DNA from: Paenibacillus xylanexedens | GTDB lineage: Bacteria > Bacillota > Bacilli > Paenibacillales > Paenibacillaceae | Assembly (NCBI RefSeq): GCF_007676705.1 | Contig: NZ_VEBF01000007.1 | Coordinates: 149,168-213,167 of the forward strand | Reading direction: 5' to 3' | Length of the DNA stretch: 64,000 nucleotides | Shown here: positions 44,683 through 54,085 of the stretch, piece after piece | Numbering within the stretch: position 1 is the stretch's first letter | Layout: each line of letters starts with the position of its first letter | Program-made: the position numbers and the translations under genes | Notes under the pieces: model-generated | What the model was told of the DNA's origin: nothing | What the model saw: the letters and a program-made list of their open reading frames with translations, nothing else | Databases searched by the model: none

Positions 44683-45462
44683 ATGCGCATTGATCTTCAT
44701 ACTCACGGAAAACTATCCAAAAACTCTGATTTCTCGATCGAGTATTTCACAGAAATGGTCACGGAAGCGAAAGCCAGCGGGCTGGATGCCCTCGCGCTTA
44801 CAGAGCATTTTAACACCCGTCACTTCTACGATGTCTATGAGACGCTGGATCGTCTTTACCCTTATAACGGAGAATACTACGATGCAGACGGACTTCGCAT
44901 TTTCCCAGGGATGGAAGTGGATATTCAGGAGACGGGGCACATTTTGCTGATTGGTCAAAAAGAACATATCCTCACCATCCGTGCCGGCCTGGAAAATTAT
45001 ACGTCCAAGGGGTCTTTCATTCCCTTTGCCAACCTGCTGGATCTGGCTGAAGCTTGGCCTTTACTCAAAATTGGGGCACACCCTTTCCGCGAATCCACTC
45101 CGCTGCATCAGTTGGACCGCAACCTGCTTGGACGTCTGGATGCATTTGACCTGAACGCCAAGGACATGTACAAAATGGATATCCAAACCTGCCGCAGTCA
45201 GGTCGAACCGTTTGCCCAATCCCTAGGCAAACCGGTTACCGCCGGAAGTGATACACACCAATGTCTGCAATACGGCAGTGTATACAACGTGTTGGATCGT
45301 CCATGTGCATCGGTGGCTGAACTCAAAGAGCAGATTCTCACGGAAGCGTACACCATCGAAATCTCCGCCGATCTTCCCTTACGCGTCAAAGCCTCTATGA
45401 TGCTCAAGAAAGTAATGAAACGTCTTGCCAAGCTGGAGGCCACCAGTCTGCAGGAGGTTTAG
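44683..45462 (+). CDS. PHP-domain phosphoesterase-like protein
   Basis: A 259-residue PHP (polymerase and histidinol phosphatase) fold protein. Metal ligands are visible: His6 and His8 in IDLHTHG, a second site in LDALALTEHF (Glu, His), GAHPFRES and GSDTHQ. These enzymes hydrolyse phosphate esters or nucleotides. AAAGGGAG precedes the ATG, 41 bp after the T component stop. It is the last gene of the ECF operon, so it may act on the imported compound or its phosphorylated form, fitting the RpiR regulator at the other end. Confidence 0.85.
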   Translation: MRIDLHTHGKLSKNSDFSIEYFTEMVTEAKASGLDALALTEHFNTRHFYDVYETLDRLYPYNGEYYDADGLRIFPGMEVDIQETGHILLIGQKEHILTIRAGLENYTSKGSFIPFANLLDLAEAWPLLKIGAHPFRESTPLHQLDRNLLGRLDAFDLNAKDMYKMDIQTCRSQVEPFAQSLGKPVTAGSDTHQCLQYGSVYNVLDRPCASVAELKEQILTEAYTIEISADLPLRVKASMMLKKVMKRLAKLEATSLQEV

Positions 45463-45516
45463 AAAGTGGAGCCACATTTAGACTCACCAAATGGCTGAAT
45501 GAAAGTTATCAAGCTC

Positions 45517-45551
45517 AAAAGAGACATGCTCAACAAGAGCATGTCTCTTTT
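45517..45551. terminator. Bidirectional terminator
   Basis: Perfect 15-bp stem AAAAGAGACATGCTC / GAGCATGTCTCTTTT with loop AACAA, between convergent PHP and VOC genes. Confidence 0.9.
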
Positions 45552-45651
45552 GTATTCCAACATCATTCGTAGCCTATCAGATTACTGAAGTGGGCTTTAG
45601 TGATGAATATTCACTTGAGGCATGAATGAATGAGTGGACGCCTCACCTCGA

Positions 45652-46095
45652 TTAAAAATCATGCACCGTCACACACAGCTGAATCGCAATGCCAAACGGA
45701 TCTCGCACAATGCCGTAACCTGGGCTGAATTCATTTTGTTCATAGGGAACCAGTACCTTAACACCCTCATGTTGCATCAGAGAATGATACAGCTGATCGA
45801 TTGTACTTTTATCTTTGGATTGAATACATAGTGAACTGCTGTTTCCCAGCAGCCATGGTCTCTCCGTGTCCATTGCCTCTTCCGCGATCATGATCTTGTT
45901 AACCCCAATCTCCAGCACTGAATGTGTAACATAGTCATCTTGGCCTGCGGGGTACTCAAAGCCCGGGTTCATCTCCTTCATTTCCTTATAGCTTTTCTTG
46001 AATATCACCTTGGCGCCCAGAAACTCCTCATAAAAAGCAATGGCTGCCGCCGCGTCCCCGTTCATCGACAAAAATGGTATCACTTCAAAATTCAT
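45652..46095 (-). CDS. VOC-family protein (PhnB-like)
   Basis: A 147-residue single-domain VOC/glyoxalase-fold protein. IPFLSMNGDAAAAIAFYEEFLGAKVIFKKSYKEM is the PhnB-like (3-demethylubiquinone methyltransferase-like) opening, and YGIVRDPFGIAIQLCV closes it. Function is not specific; relatives include resistance proteins and dimeric metalloenzymes. GGAGGCAAC precedes the ATG. It is divergent from the WYL regulator gene at 46183, which probably controls it. Confidence 0.87.
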   Translation of the reverse strand: MNFEVIPFLSMNGDAAAAIAFYEEFLGAKVIFKKSYKEMKEMNPGFEYPAGQDDYVTHSVLEIGVNKIMIAEEAMDTERPWLLGNSSSLCIQSKDKSTIDQLYHSLMQHEGVKVLVPYEQNEFSPGYGIVRDPFGIAIQLCVTVHDF

Positions 46096-46182
46096 TATGT
46101 TGCCTCCTAGTTCCTATTGGATTACACTTAACACTATAACAACGAAAGGTGCCAATCCATGGCACCATTAAGAGGGTTCGAT

Positions 46183-47214
46183 ATGAAAAAATCAGAACGC
46201 ATGAACCAGATGCTTCGCTTTATTAATCAAAAACAACAGTTCACCCTGCAAGATCTCATGCAGGAGTTTCAGATCTCCAAGCGAACCGCGTTAAGAGACA
46301 TCGCTTCATTGGAAGAGTTGGGTGCGCCCATCTATGTCGAATATGGGCGCTACGGCGGATATCGACTGCTGCAACAGATGCAGCTGCCTCCCATATCATT
46401 TAACACAGGTGAGCTTCATGCCCTTTATTTTGCGATGCAGGCGCTCCGCAGCTTCTCCAGCTTACCTTTTCAGGTTTCTTTCCGTAATATTCATGAGAAA
46501 TTTATGAGCGCGTTATCCGACAAGCAACGACAGGATATTGAGAACATTCAACACCGGGTATCCTTCCGACATACAGAGCAGATCCGCGATAGTGCACATT
46601 TGGAGTTTTTGTTGATGGCTGCTGTGCAAAATTTAGTAATCCAGATTACGTATCCTGATCAGCGCAGATCACCAGATCAAAGGTCGTCTCCTGCAGACCA
46701 TACTGATCCTGAGCAATCGGATTCATCTTCTCGTCCATCCAACTCCAACATCCGCACGATCCAACCCATCACGCTCTATGCCAAGAGAGGCTACTGGTAT
46801 TGCCAGGCGTATGATCTGAATAAACAGGCTTATCGTGTATTCCGCTGCGACCGCATCACCTCAGCCGAAGTGTCAGATATTGAACCTTTGGCTCATGTTA
46901 TTGAACTTCAAGCACAGGATACCCATTCGTTATGGAAACCATCGGAACAAGCAACTACGTTCAAGTGCCTGATTGACGAAGCCGGGGTTGAGCTATTCCA
47001 GCAAGAACATTATCCATCTATGCAGATCATGCACGTCAACGAACCGGGCAATGAATTGGCACAAATGCTTCTTGTAGGTTCTTATGAGACTCATGAACTT
47101 GATTTCATTGTTCGGTACCTTGCAGGATTTGGAAAATCCATTAAGATCATGGAACCGGAAACGTTAAAAGAATCACTGCGGCTGTACTATATGAACTTGT
47201 TGGATCATATATAA
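46183..47214 (+). CDS. WYL-domain transcriptional regulator (YafY type)
   Basis: A 343-residue regulator. The HTH is FTLQDLMQEFQISKRTALRDIASLEELGAPIYVEYGRYGGYRLL. The WYL domain begins near residue 140 (AVQNLVIQITYPD) and contains ITLYAKRGYWYCQAYDLNKQAYRVFRCDRI. There is a Ser/Pro-rich stretch of about 25 residues (DQRRSPDQRSSPADHTD) inserted between the two WYL strands, which is unusual. The WCX domain ends the protein. The ATG at 46183 has AAGAGGG upstream; 46159 is an alternative. Divergent from the VOC gene. Confidence 0.87.
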   Translation: MKKSERMNQMLRFINQKQQFTLQDLMQEFQISKRTALRDIASLEELGAPIYVEYGRYGGYRLLQQMQLPPISFNTGELHALYFAMQALRSFSSLPFQVSFRNIHEKFMSALSDKQRQDIENIQHRVSFRHTEQIRDSAHLEFLLMAAVQNLVIQITYPDQRRSPDQRSSPADHTDPEQSDSSSRPSNSNIRTIQPITLYAKRGYWYCQAYDLNKQAYRVFRCDRITSAEVSDIEPLAHVIELQAQDTHSLWKPSEQATTFKCLIDEAGVELFQQEHYPSMQIMHVNEPGNELAQMLLVGSYETHELDFIVRYLAGFGKSIKIMEPETLKESLRLYYMNLLDHI

Positions 47215-47241
47215 AGATCATATTTCTATATCCATTTCACT

Positions 47242-48438
47242 TTACATGCCTTTTAGCTCCTGCTCATGATCAACAACTTTTGAGCTTTTTTTATTGCCAA
47301 TAGCCAATTGAACGATAATCTGCAACACGATGATGATAGCCAAACCATAGAATGCTTGCACGAAGCTGCCTGTTAGATCGCGGAGCCAACCAATTGCCAG
47401 CGGCCCCAGTGCTCCCAAGATGTAGCCACCAGATTGAGTCATTGCCGACCAACTGCTAGCTTCCTGAGCATTACTTGTCTCGTCAATCGGCAACATAAGT
47501 GCAATCGGAAACAGTCCACCTGCACCAATACCGAGCGGGATCGCCGCGAGCCACGGGCTGACAGAGAGATTCAGCATCAGGACACCTATCAACTCCAACA
47601 ACGCACATCCGACAAGCCAGAATACACGTCTATGGTACCTGTGTACAAGCATGGGAATGAATAACGTTGAGGGCAGCGATATTAATGTAAATAACGTTTG
47701 AATGTTGCCAGCAGTCTCTTGGCTGTATCCCTGGCTTTGAATTGCTGGTGCAAGCCAAGCGGTTAATGAATAGAAGATCGCTGCCATCAGCCCGAAAAAT
47801 AATGTCAGTATCCATGCACGGCTGTTCTTCACCGGTAGTTGTGCATGTATTACAGCCGAAGTTTGTCCCGATTGTCGATCTCTGCGCGCAGTCCAAGCTA
47901 ATCTCAGCCAGATTGGCAATGCAATCGTTGCGAGTAGCGCCCATACAGCCAAAGAGCCTCTCCACGATCCGCCCAGTGCATGCTGCAGCGGAACCGATAG
48001 TCCCACGCTAATGCTGGCCCCCATCACCATCGCCGTAGAGTAGATGCCTACCATGGCTGCCACTCGGTTAGGGAAATACTGCTTAATGAAGCTGGACAAG
48101 AGCGGCCCTGCCATCGCAATCCCCACACCGGACAGAAAAGAAGTGAACATCATCAACGGAGTTGCACCCACGAACCATCGTAGTCCCGTACCTATCCCAA
48201 TAAGAATTAAAGCCAGAACAATGGCACCTTCGTTCCCCCACCTTCTACTTAGTCTTACAGAGAACGGAGCGAATATGCCCATACATAATACAGGTAATGT
48301 AGTTAACAAACTGGCCGTCATTCCACTCAAACCCAGATCATGCTGTATAGTGCTCATGAGAGGAGAAATGGAGGTAATGGGTGGTCTTAAGTTCAGTGAA
48401 GCCAGTATAAGCGCCAATACAATATAAAAAATTTTCAT
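47242..48438 (-). CDS. MFS transporter, CynX/NimT type
   Basis: A 398-residue transporter with 12 helices. LRPPITSISPLMSTIQHDLGLSGMTASLLTTLPVLCMGIFAP is the CynX/YeaN family signature; the motif A-like loop is SVRLSRRWGNEGAI. Relatives export or import cyanate, nitroimidazoles and similar small molecules. GAGGTGATCC precedes the ATG. It is divergent from the LysR gene, which likely regulates it. Confidence 0.88.
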   Translation of the reverse strand: MKIFYIVLALILASLNLRPPITSISPLMSTIQHDLGLSGMTASLLTTLPVLCMGIFAPFSVRLSRRWGNEGAIVLALILIGIGTGLRWFVGATPLMMFTSFLSGVGIAMAGPLLSSFIKQYFPNRVAAMVGIYSTAMVMGASISVGLSVPLQHALGGSWRGSLAVWALLATIALPIWLRLAWTARRDRQSGQTSAVIHAQLPVKNSRAWILTLFFGLMAAIFYSLTAWLAPAIQSQGYSQETAGNIQTLFTLISLPSTLFIPMLVHRYHRRVFWLVGCALLELIGVLMLNLSVSPWLAAIPLGIGAGGLFPIALMLPIDETSNAQEASSWSAMTQSGGYILGALGPLAIGWLRDLTGSFVQAFYGLAIIIVLQIIVQLAIGNKKSSKVVDHEQELKGM

Positions 48439-48603
48439 TATGGATCACCTCATGGTAGTAGTATCGATGCATTTACCAAGTTCTTATTGGTCCGAAAGGA
48501 TCTTGGGTTGGTACACTGACTAAGTATAGATTCAATATAATGATTGAACAATACTATTGTTTCTATTAAAATGATTAACAAAACCAATGATAGAGGTGAA
48601 TTC

Positions 48604-49491
48604 ATGGAGATTCGTCAGATGGAAAACTTTATTACGGTGTGCGAGGAGCTTCATTTTACTCGGGCAGCTGAGAAACTTGGCATATCTCAACCTACGTTGA
48701 GTCAACAAATACGTGGGTTGGAGGATGAACTTGGTGTTCCCTTATTTGACCGTGTCGGCAAAAAGATTGTGATGACCCAGGCTGGGACTCTGTTTCTCGA
48801 GCATTGTGTACAGATGATCCGGCATTTACAGAATACCCAAGATGCGTTGGCTGAATTTCGCAATGATCAGCGAGGTCGGTTAGTCATTGGTGTTCTTCCA
48901 TCCGATTTGGATTACCGCATCACTCCACTGCTCGTTGATTTTCATGCCCGATTTCCCAAGGTACAACTGAAGGTCGTCTCTTCGATCTACGTCGTGAATC
49001 AAGTGTTGGAAAATGAAGTCGACATCGGCATTGAGATCACGTCTGCCCCTGATAGCCGGCTTGTACGAATTCCTTTGTGCAGTGAAGAATATGTACTGGT
49101 TGTTTCCGAGAATCATGATTGGGCTGAACGAGGGACGATTGGAATCCAGGAACTGCGTGATATTCAAACGGTGATGTTCCCTGAAGGATTTACGGGCAGG
49201 GAATTGGTCGATGGCTATTGCCGTAAATATGGATTCACCCTAAACACCATCATGGAGACTAGTTCTGCAACCTCTATCATTAGCCTGGTCAAAGCCAACG
49301 TTGGAGGAACACTGCTGCCTTATCCTTTGATCCAAGCGATGAATGAACCCAGACTACGCTGTATCCGCATTACGGATGATCCGCCATATCGACACTTTGA
49401 GATTATTCATCGCTCCGACCGTTACCTCACGCAATCGGCCAAGGCATTTATTGAGAAGACGATTGAGTATTTTAATCATGGGATAGTTTAG
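48604..49491 (+). CDS. LysR-family transcriptional regulator
   Basis: A 295-residue regulator. The N-terminal HTH is MEIRQMENFITVCEELHFTRAAEKLGISQPTLSQQIRGLEDELGVPLFDR, followed by the periplasmic-binding-like effector domain from about residue 90. The start at 48604 follows GAGGTG; the frame extends to 48544. Divergent from the MFS gene, 165 bp apart. A VOC gene follows 21 bp downstream and is probably cotranscribed. Confidence 0.92.
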   Translation: MEIRQMENFITVCEELHFTRAAEKLGISQPTLSQQIRGLEDELGVPLFDRVGKKIVMTQAGTLFLEHCVQMIRHLQNTQDALAEFRNDQRGRLVIGVLPSDLDYRITPLLVDFHARFPKVQLKVVSSIYVVNQVLENEVDIGIEITSAPDSRLVRIPLCSEEYVLVVSENHDWAERGTIGIQELRDIQTVMFPEGFTGRELVDGYCRKYGFTLNTIMETSSATSIISLVKANVGGTLLPYPLIQAMNEPRLRCIRITDDPPYRHFEIIHRSDRYLTQSAKAFIEKTIEYFNHGIV

Positions 49492-49512
49492 AAGGAGAGG
49501 TATTAAAATAGA

Positions 49513-50187
49513 ATGAAAATAAGAGAAGTTGGTTTGTTGACCCATCACATTGAGGCTATAAAAGAGTTTTACGCTATTTCATTAGGAATGGATCTGATGG
49601 AGGATAGTACAACATGCGTTTCGTTCCGTGCCGGAGACTCGGTCCTTTCTTTCAAGAAGGCGCCAGAGCAAGAGAAGCCCTACTATCATGTAGCGTTTAC
49701 GATTCCAACGAATAAACTTGCTGATGCGAAAAGGTGGGCCCAAGACCGTAACATTTCGCTGCTCTCCAAAGCTGGACAGGATGAATTCTATTTCCCTTAC
49801 TGGGATGCAACAGCCATTTATTTCTATGATCCGAGCGGCAACTTGATGGAATTCATCGCTCACCACTCACTCGATAATGCAGTGGATGAAGCTTTTGAAG
49901 TGAAGCATCTGCTATGTATTAGTGAAATCGGCATGCCTGTTGATGATGTTCCTGAGACGATGAGCACATTGGATGGACATTATCACCTTAAACCATTTGC
50001 CGGAGACGGAAAGAACTTCTCTCCCACAGGTGATGCAGAAGGTATGTTTATTGTCATTGATAAACAGATGCCCTGGTTCCCAGATGGGCGCATGCCCGGT
50101 GTATTTGCTACTGAGGTGAAGGTGGAAACGGGGCAGCCTGGTAGTCTGTGTTTACAGGACGGTATGTACTCGATTAAATCGATTTGA
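49513..50187 (+). CDS. Two-domain VOC-family protein
   Basis: A 224-residue VOC protein with one clear glyoxalase domain (residues 5-115: HHIEAIKEFYAISLGMDLMED, PYYHVAFTIP, PSGNLMEFIAH) and a C-terminal half that looks like a diverged second domain (LLCISEIGMPVDDVPETMSTLDG). His and Glu metal positions are in the first domain. AAGGAGAGG precedes the ATG. Cotranscribed with the LysR gene upstream. Confidence 0.85.
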   Translation: MKIREVGLLTHHIEAIKEFYAISLGMDLMEDSTTCVSFRAGDSVLSFKKAPEQEKPYYHVAFTIPTNKLADAKRWAQDRNISLLSKAGQDEFYFPYWDATAIYFYDPSGNLMEFIAHHSLDNAVDEAFEVKHLLCISEIGMPVDDVPETMSTLDGHYHLKPFAGDGKNFSPTGDAEGMFIVIDKQMPWFPDGRMPGVFATEVKVETGQPGSLCLQDGMYSIKSI

Positions 50188-50230
50188 TGTAAAAGCGTAC
50201 TGTATGAAAACCTCAAGAGGGACGTCCGGC

Positions 50231-50596
50231 TCAATACTTACCAAAACCATCCTCACACGTAATATCCGATTTAAGAATTTCGTACAGATTTTGTTTGGAA
50301 TTCTCTAATTGTTTTTGTGCTTCTTCAATTTCTGATATTTTCGCTTGGATAATGCTTGCTTGATCATTTCTTGAAAACCCATGTTTAGAGATCATAGATT
50401 GGATCTCATGGATCGTAAAACCAACAACTAAACATTGTTTGACCACTTCCAGATGCTGAATAATGCTCTGCGCATATATCCGATAATTATTTTGATCTCT
50501 CAGCACATGTTCATCCGTGATAATACCTATCTTCTCATAGTACCGAATAGTGGATATCGGAAGGTTTACCCTGTTTGCCACTTCACTAATTTTCAT
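50231..50596 (-). CDS. MerR-family transcriptional regulator
   Basis: A 121-residue MerR protein. MKISEVANRVNLPISTIRYYEKIGI is the winged HTH, and the rest is the coiled-coil dimerisation helix (AKISEIEEAQKQLENSKQNLYEIL). There is a single cysteine pair too distant for metal binding. The start at 50596 has GAGGGTG upstream. It is divergent from the nitroreductase gene and probably controls it, as in MerR-regulated oxidative-stress pairs. Confidence 0.9.
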   Translation of the reverse strand: MKISEVANRVNLPISTIRYYEKIGIITDEHVLRDQNNYRIYAQSIIQHLEVVKQCLVVGFTIHEIQSMISKHGFSRNDQASIIQAKISEIEEAQKQLENSKQNLYEILKSDITCEDGFGKY

Positions 50597-50726
50597 ATGG
50601 AACACCCTCATTTCTTTTTCTTGCTATAAAGTATACTTCATAGTTTACAATCCTCATAGTGAGACGGATTAAGATATAAACCATAACCCACTCTCACCAC
50701 TATTAGATATGAGGAGAGAAATCGAT

Positions 50727-51377
50727 ATGAATACAATTACCGGCCAATTCAACAAAACAAATGATTTTGATACCATCGTCTTGGAGCGCCATTCCGTTAA
50801 AACCTACGATCCTGAAGTAAAAATCAGCCGCGAGGAGATGACCGAAATACTGGCGAAAGCTTCACGTGCCCCTTCGGCGATTAACATGCAACCGTGGCGT
50901 TTTCTTGTCATCGACAGTGCTGAAGGCAAAGAGAAGCTTGCACCACTGGCCTCTTTTAACCAGACACAGGCATTAACGTCTTCGGCTGTCATTGCCGTAT
51001 TCTACGATGCTAACAATGTTGAATACATGGAAGAGATCTTCAGCAAATCAGTGGAACTTGGGTACATGCCACAAGACATCATGGATATGCAGATGCAGCA
51101 GGTACAACCTTATTATGCGAACATGAGCGCATCCGAACTGCGTGATATGAACCTCATTGATTCAGGCCTCATATCTATGCAACTCATGCTCGTTGCCCGT
51201 GCTCATGGCTATGATACGAATCCTATGGCTGGTTATGACAAAGGTCAGATCGCTGAAGCTTTCGGCCTGGATAAAGAACGGTTCCAGCCCGTGATGTTGA
51301 TCTCCATAGGTAAAGCAGCCAAAGATGGCTATCCTTCCTATCGTCTCCCGGTTGAAACGACTACAACTTGGGCATAA
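50727..51377 (+). CDS. Nitroreductase-family FMN oxidoreductase
   Basis: A 216-residue nitroreductase-fold protein. LERHSVKTYDPEVKISREEM and RAPSAINMQPWRFLVI are the FMN-binding landmarks (Arg, Ser, Asn, Gln), and RFQPVMLISIGKAAKDGYPSYRLP closes the fold. Such enzymes reduce nitro compounds or quinones with NAD(P)H. GAGGAG lies 9 bases before the ATG at 50727. It is divergent from the MerR regulator. Confidence 0.9.
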   Translation: MNTITGQFNKTNDFDTIVLERHSVKTYDPEVKISREEMTEILAKASRAPSAINMQPWRFLVIDSAEGKEKLAPLASFNQTQALTSSAVIAVFYDANNVEYMEEIFSKSVELGYMPQDIMDMQMQQVQPYYANMSASELRDMNLIDSGLISMQLMLVARAHGYDTNPMAGYDKGQIAEAFGLDKERFQPVMLISIGKAAKDGYPSYRLPVETTTTWA

Positions 51378-51706
51378 CCAACAGTAAATTTCAGAACTAA
51401 CATAACAATGGATAAGGCTATTTATAATCATCATACTCACACTCATTGCAAATTATCTTGTTGTCATGGCCATACCCAGTTAGAAACTGATCGTATGAGA
51501 GACATAATGAAGTGTTTTCTTATAACTAGCATTCCGATTCATATAACAACTATAATTGGATATACATTTCAAGAAACATGAAACTCGCCTGCATTACCCT
51601 ATAGTAACAGTGCTCTCATCCTCTAACCCCGCTATCCGTATAAGTCTTTTAATAAAATATCCTTATGCTGATCTGGACATTGAAAATTGAATAATGTGTT
51701 TATAAC
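51378..51706. other. Intergenic, no gene seen
   Basis: About 330 bp between the nitroreductase stop and the glmS terminator. It is AT-rich and holds no credible ORF, RNA or repeat that I can see. Confidence 0.6.
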
Positions 51707-51744
51707 AAAAAGGGTCCTGATGACAAAGTCATCAGGACCCTTTT
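51707..51744. terminator. Bidirectional terminator of glmS
   Basis: AAAAGGGTCCTGATGAC / GTCATCAGGACCCTTTT hairpin, 41 bp after glmS on the minus strand, followed by TTTTTGTTA. Confidence 0.9.
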
Positions 51745-51784
51745 AATATATCTTCGTTACTACTATAAGAATTTAGCCAATCCC

Positions 51785-53617
51785 TTACTCAACTGTTACG
51801 CTTTTCGCCAGGTTACGTGGTTTATCCACATCGTGACCCAGTGCCAGGGAAGCGTAGTATGCCAGCAATTGCAGTGCAACTACAGACAGAGCCGGGCTAA
51901 GCAATGGCAGCGTCTTAGGAATTGCAAACGCCTGGTCTACGGATTTCAGCAATGGTGCTACGTGCTCTTCGTACGTAATTGCCAGTACATCCGCACCACG
52001 TGCTTTCACTTCTTTGATGTTGCTCACTGTTTTCTCAAGTACGTTTTCCTGTGTTGCCAGGGCAATAACAGGGATACCGTCTTCGATCAATGCGAGTGTA
52101 CCGTGTTTCAACTCACCCGCAGCATAAGCTTCAGAGTGAATGTAAGAGATCTCTTTCAGTTTCAACGATCCTTCTTGAGCTACTGCATAGTCAAGACCAC
52201 GGCCGATGAAGAAGAGATGTTCATGTTTGGAGATTTGCTCTGCATATCCTTTGATTGCCTCCGCTTGCTCCAACATGGATTCCACTTGTTCAGGCAATGC
52301 TTGCATCGCTGCCAGCGTGTGTGCAATCTCTTCTGCAGATTGAGTACCACGAACTTGTGCAAGGTACAGACCCAGCAAGTTGAACGCGATCAACTGTGAA
52401 GTATACGCTTTGGTAGAAGCTACTGCAATTTCAGGACCTGCCAATGTTGCGATAACATCATCTGCATCACGCGCAATGGAACTGCCCACTACGTTTGTGA
52501 TTGCCAGTACATGTGCGCCATTGGATTGTGCTTCGCGCAATGCAGCAAGCGTATCGGCAGTTTCACCGGATTGGCTCACTACAATTACGAGTGTATCTTT
52601 GTGCACAATTGGGGAACGGTAACGGTACTCGGAAGCCACATCTGTTTCAACCGGAATACGCACCAATTGCTCAATCACTGTACGTCCAACCAGACCTGCA
52701 TGGTAAGCTGTACCACATGCAATGATTTGAACGTTACGGATATTTTTAATTTGTTCTTCTGTCATTTTCAACTCAGGAAGTTGAACCTTTTTGCTTTCAT
52801 TATCGATGCGACCCAGCATTGTATCACGATATGCTTTTGGTTGCTCATGAATCTCTTTCAGCATGAAGTGCTCGAATCCGCCTTTTTCTGCAGTTACAGC
52901 ATCCCAATCGACACGAATCATTTCCCGAGAAATAAAGTTGCCTTCAATCGTCATCAATTCGACAGCATCATGTGTCAAAACAGCCATTTCACCATCATTC
53001 AGAATGTACACGTTACGTGTATGTTCCAGAATTGCCGGGATGTCGGAACCAATGAAGTTCTCGCCTTCACCAATACCAATAATCAATGGGCTTGCTTGAC
53101 GCACAGCTACGAGTTTCTCCGGCTCATGCTCTGTCAATACACCCAGTGCGAATGCACCACGCAACAACGTGATCACTTTTTGCACTGTTTTAACGATATC
53201 ACCATTGTATTCACGTGCGATCAGGTGAGAGATAACCTCAGTATCTGTCTCGGAAGTGAACGTGTGACCTTGAGCCATCAATTCGTCCTTCAGATCCAGG
53301 TAGTTCTCAATAATACCGTTATGCACAACAGAGAACTTCTGGCTTCCATCTGTGTGTGGATGAGAGTTTTCATCCGATGGTTTACCATGAGTTGCCCAAC
53401 GTGTGTGTCCGATTCCGGCATTACCTACCAATGGTGCACCATCCAGCTTGGCTTCAAGGTTCGCAAGACGACCGAGAGCTTTCGTGATTTGCAGACCTTC
53501 CGGTGTGAATACCGCGATACCTGCAGAATCATAACCACGATACTCAAGTTTCTTCAAGCCTTCGACCAATACCGATTGAGTGTTCTTATTACCAATATAT
53601 CCAACAATACCGCACAT
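51785..53617 (-). CDS. glmS: Glutamine-fructose-6-phosphate aminotransferase
   Basis: A 610-residue enzyme that makes glucosamine-6-phosphate from fructose-6-phosphate and glutamine, the entry to cell-wall amino sugars. MCGIVGYIGN gives the N-terminal nucleophile Cys2 of the glutaminase domain (to about residue 240), with HTRWATHG. Two SIS domains follow; IACGTAYHAG and SQSGETADT are sugar-phosphate contacts. The C-terminal DKPRNLAKSVTVE is universal. GGAGG lies before the ATG. A glmS ribozyme lies in the leader. Confidence 0.97.
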   Translation of the reverse strand: MCGIVGYIGNKNTQSVLVEGLKKLEYRGYDSAGIAVFTPEGLQITKALGRLANLEAKLDGAPLVGNAGIGHTRWATHGKPSDENSHPHTDGSQKFSVVHNGIIENYLDLKDELMAQGHTFTSETDTEVISHLIAREYNGDIVKTVQKVITLLRGAFALGVLTEHEPEKLVAVRQASPLIIGIGEGENFIGSDIPAILEHTRNVYILNDGEMAVLTHDAVELMTIEGNFISREMIRVDWDAVTAEKGGFEHFMLKEIHEQPKAYRDTMLGRIDNESKKVQLPELKMTEEQIKNIRNVQIIACGTAYHAGLVGRTVIEQLVRIPVETDVASEYRYRSPIVHKDTLVIVVSQSGETADTLAALREAQSNGAHVLAITNVVGSSIARDADDVIATLAGPEIAVASTKAYTSQLIAFNLLGLYLAQVRGTQSAEEIAHTLAAMQALPEQVESMLEQAEAIKGYAEQISKHEHLFFIGRGLDYAVAQEGSLKLKEISYIHSEAYAAGELKHGTLALIEDGIPVIALATQENVLEKTVSNIKEVKARGADVLAITYEEHVAPLLKSVDQAFAIPKTLPLLSPALSVVALQLLAYYASLALGHDVDKPRNLAKSVTVE

Positions 53618-53879
53618 AGTTTATTTCCTCCGTTTGTATATGAATACTGTGTCACGAAGAGAAACAGGCAGAGGCGGCATATCGGAAAAATGAGTGATTG
53701 CCTAGCGGTTCATGAATACTTGTTACCTATTCAGTTATCAATGATCAGAGCGACCTCGTGTCGCCCCGCAGTCATCATAAGCTGTTATGAATGCAATCAT
53801 GAATGTACATCATTTTCCCGTCCGCGTACTGTTTACGCTCTTCGCGCACATTCATTTGAATTTTAGTTTAACTCTTGCA
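53618..53879 (-). other. Leader between ribozyme and glmS
   Basis: About 260 nt between the 3' end of the glmS ribozyme and the glmS start codon. It includes the RBS but no second RNA or ORF that I can name; the spacing is long. Confidence 0.5.
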
Positions 53880-54085
53880 CCTACACCGGCGCGTTGTGTG
53901 GACAGTCACCTATCCCTTTTCCGCAATCCGGTTTACGGCTCTGGTGCTTCACCGGGAGGTCCCCGCCGAACAATCCGAACACCTCCACCTCGTCAGCTTG
54001 ATTGCCGTTGATCTTAATCAGCCGTTCTTCAACCTAGAAGAAATCCTGATCAACATCATCCCGCGCAACTCCAAGCTCTGGCGCT
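53880..54085 (-). ncRNA. glmS ribozyme/riboswitch
   Basis: On the minus strand the leader contains AGCGCCAGAGCTTGG at the 5' end (cleavage expected between A54085 and G54084), then CTGACGAGGTGGAGG, TTCGGCGGGGACCTCCCGG and AGAGCCGTAAACCGG, the conserved core of the glmS ribozyme, followed by a P4-like GGATAGG..TGTCC hairpin. It self-cleaves when glucosamine-6-phosphate binds and reduces glmS expression. The P1 hairpin is unusually long, about 90 nt from the core to its tip. Confidence 0.92.

Noticed and set aside
52511..53866. Long open frame (about 450 codons) on the plus strand opposite glmS
   Set aside because: It is antisense to the conserved glmS coding region, Cys/Phe/His-rich and without an RBS or a recognisable domain; it arises from the codon pattern of glmS.
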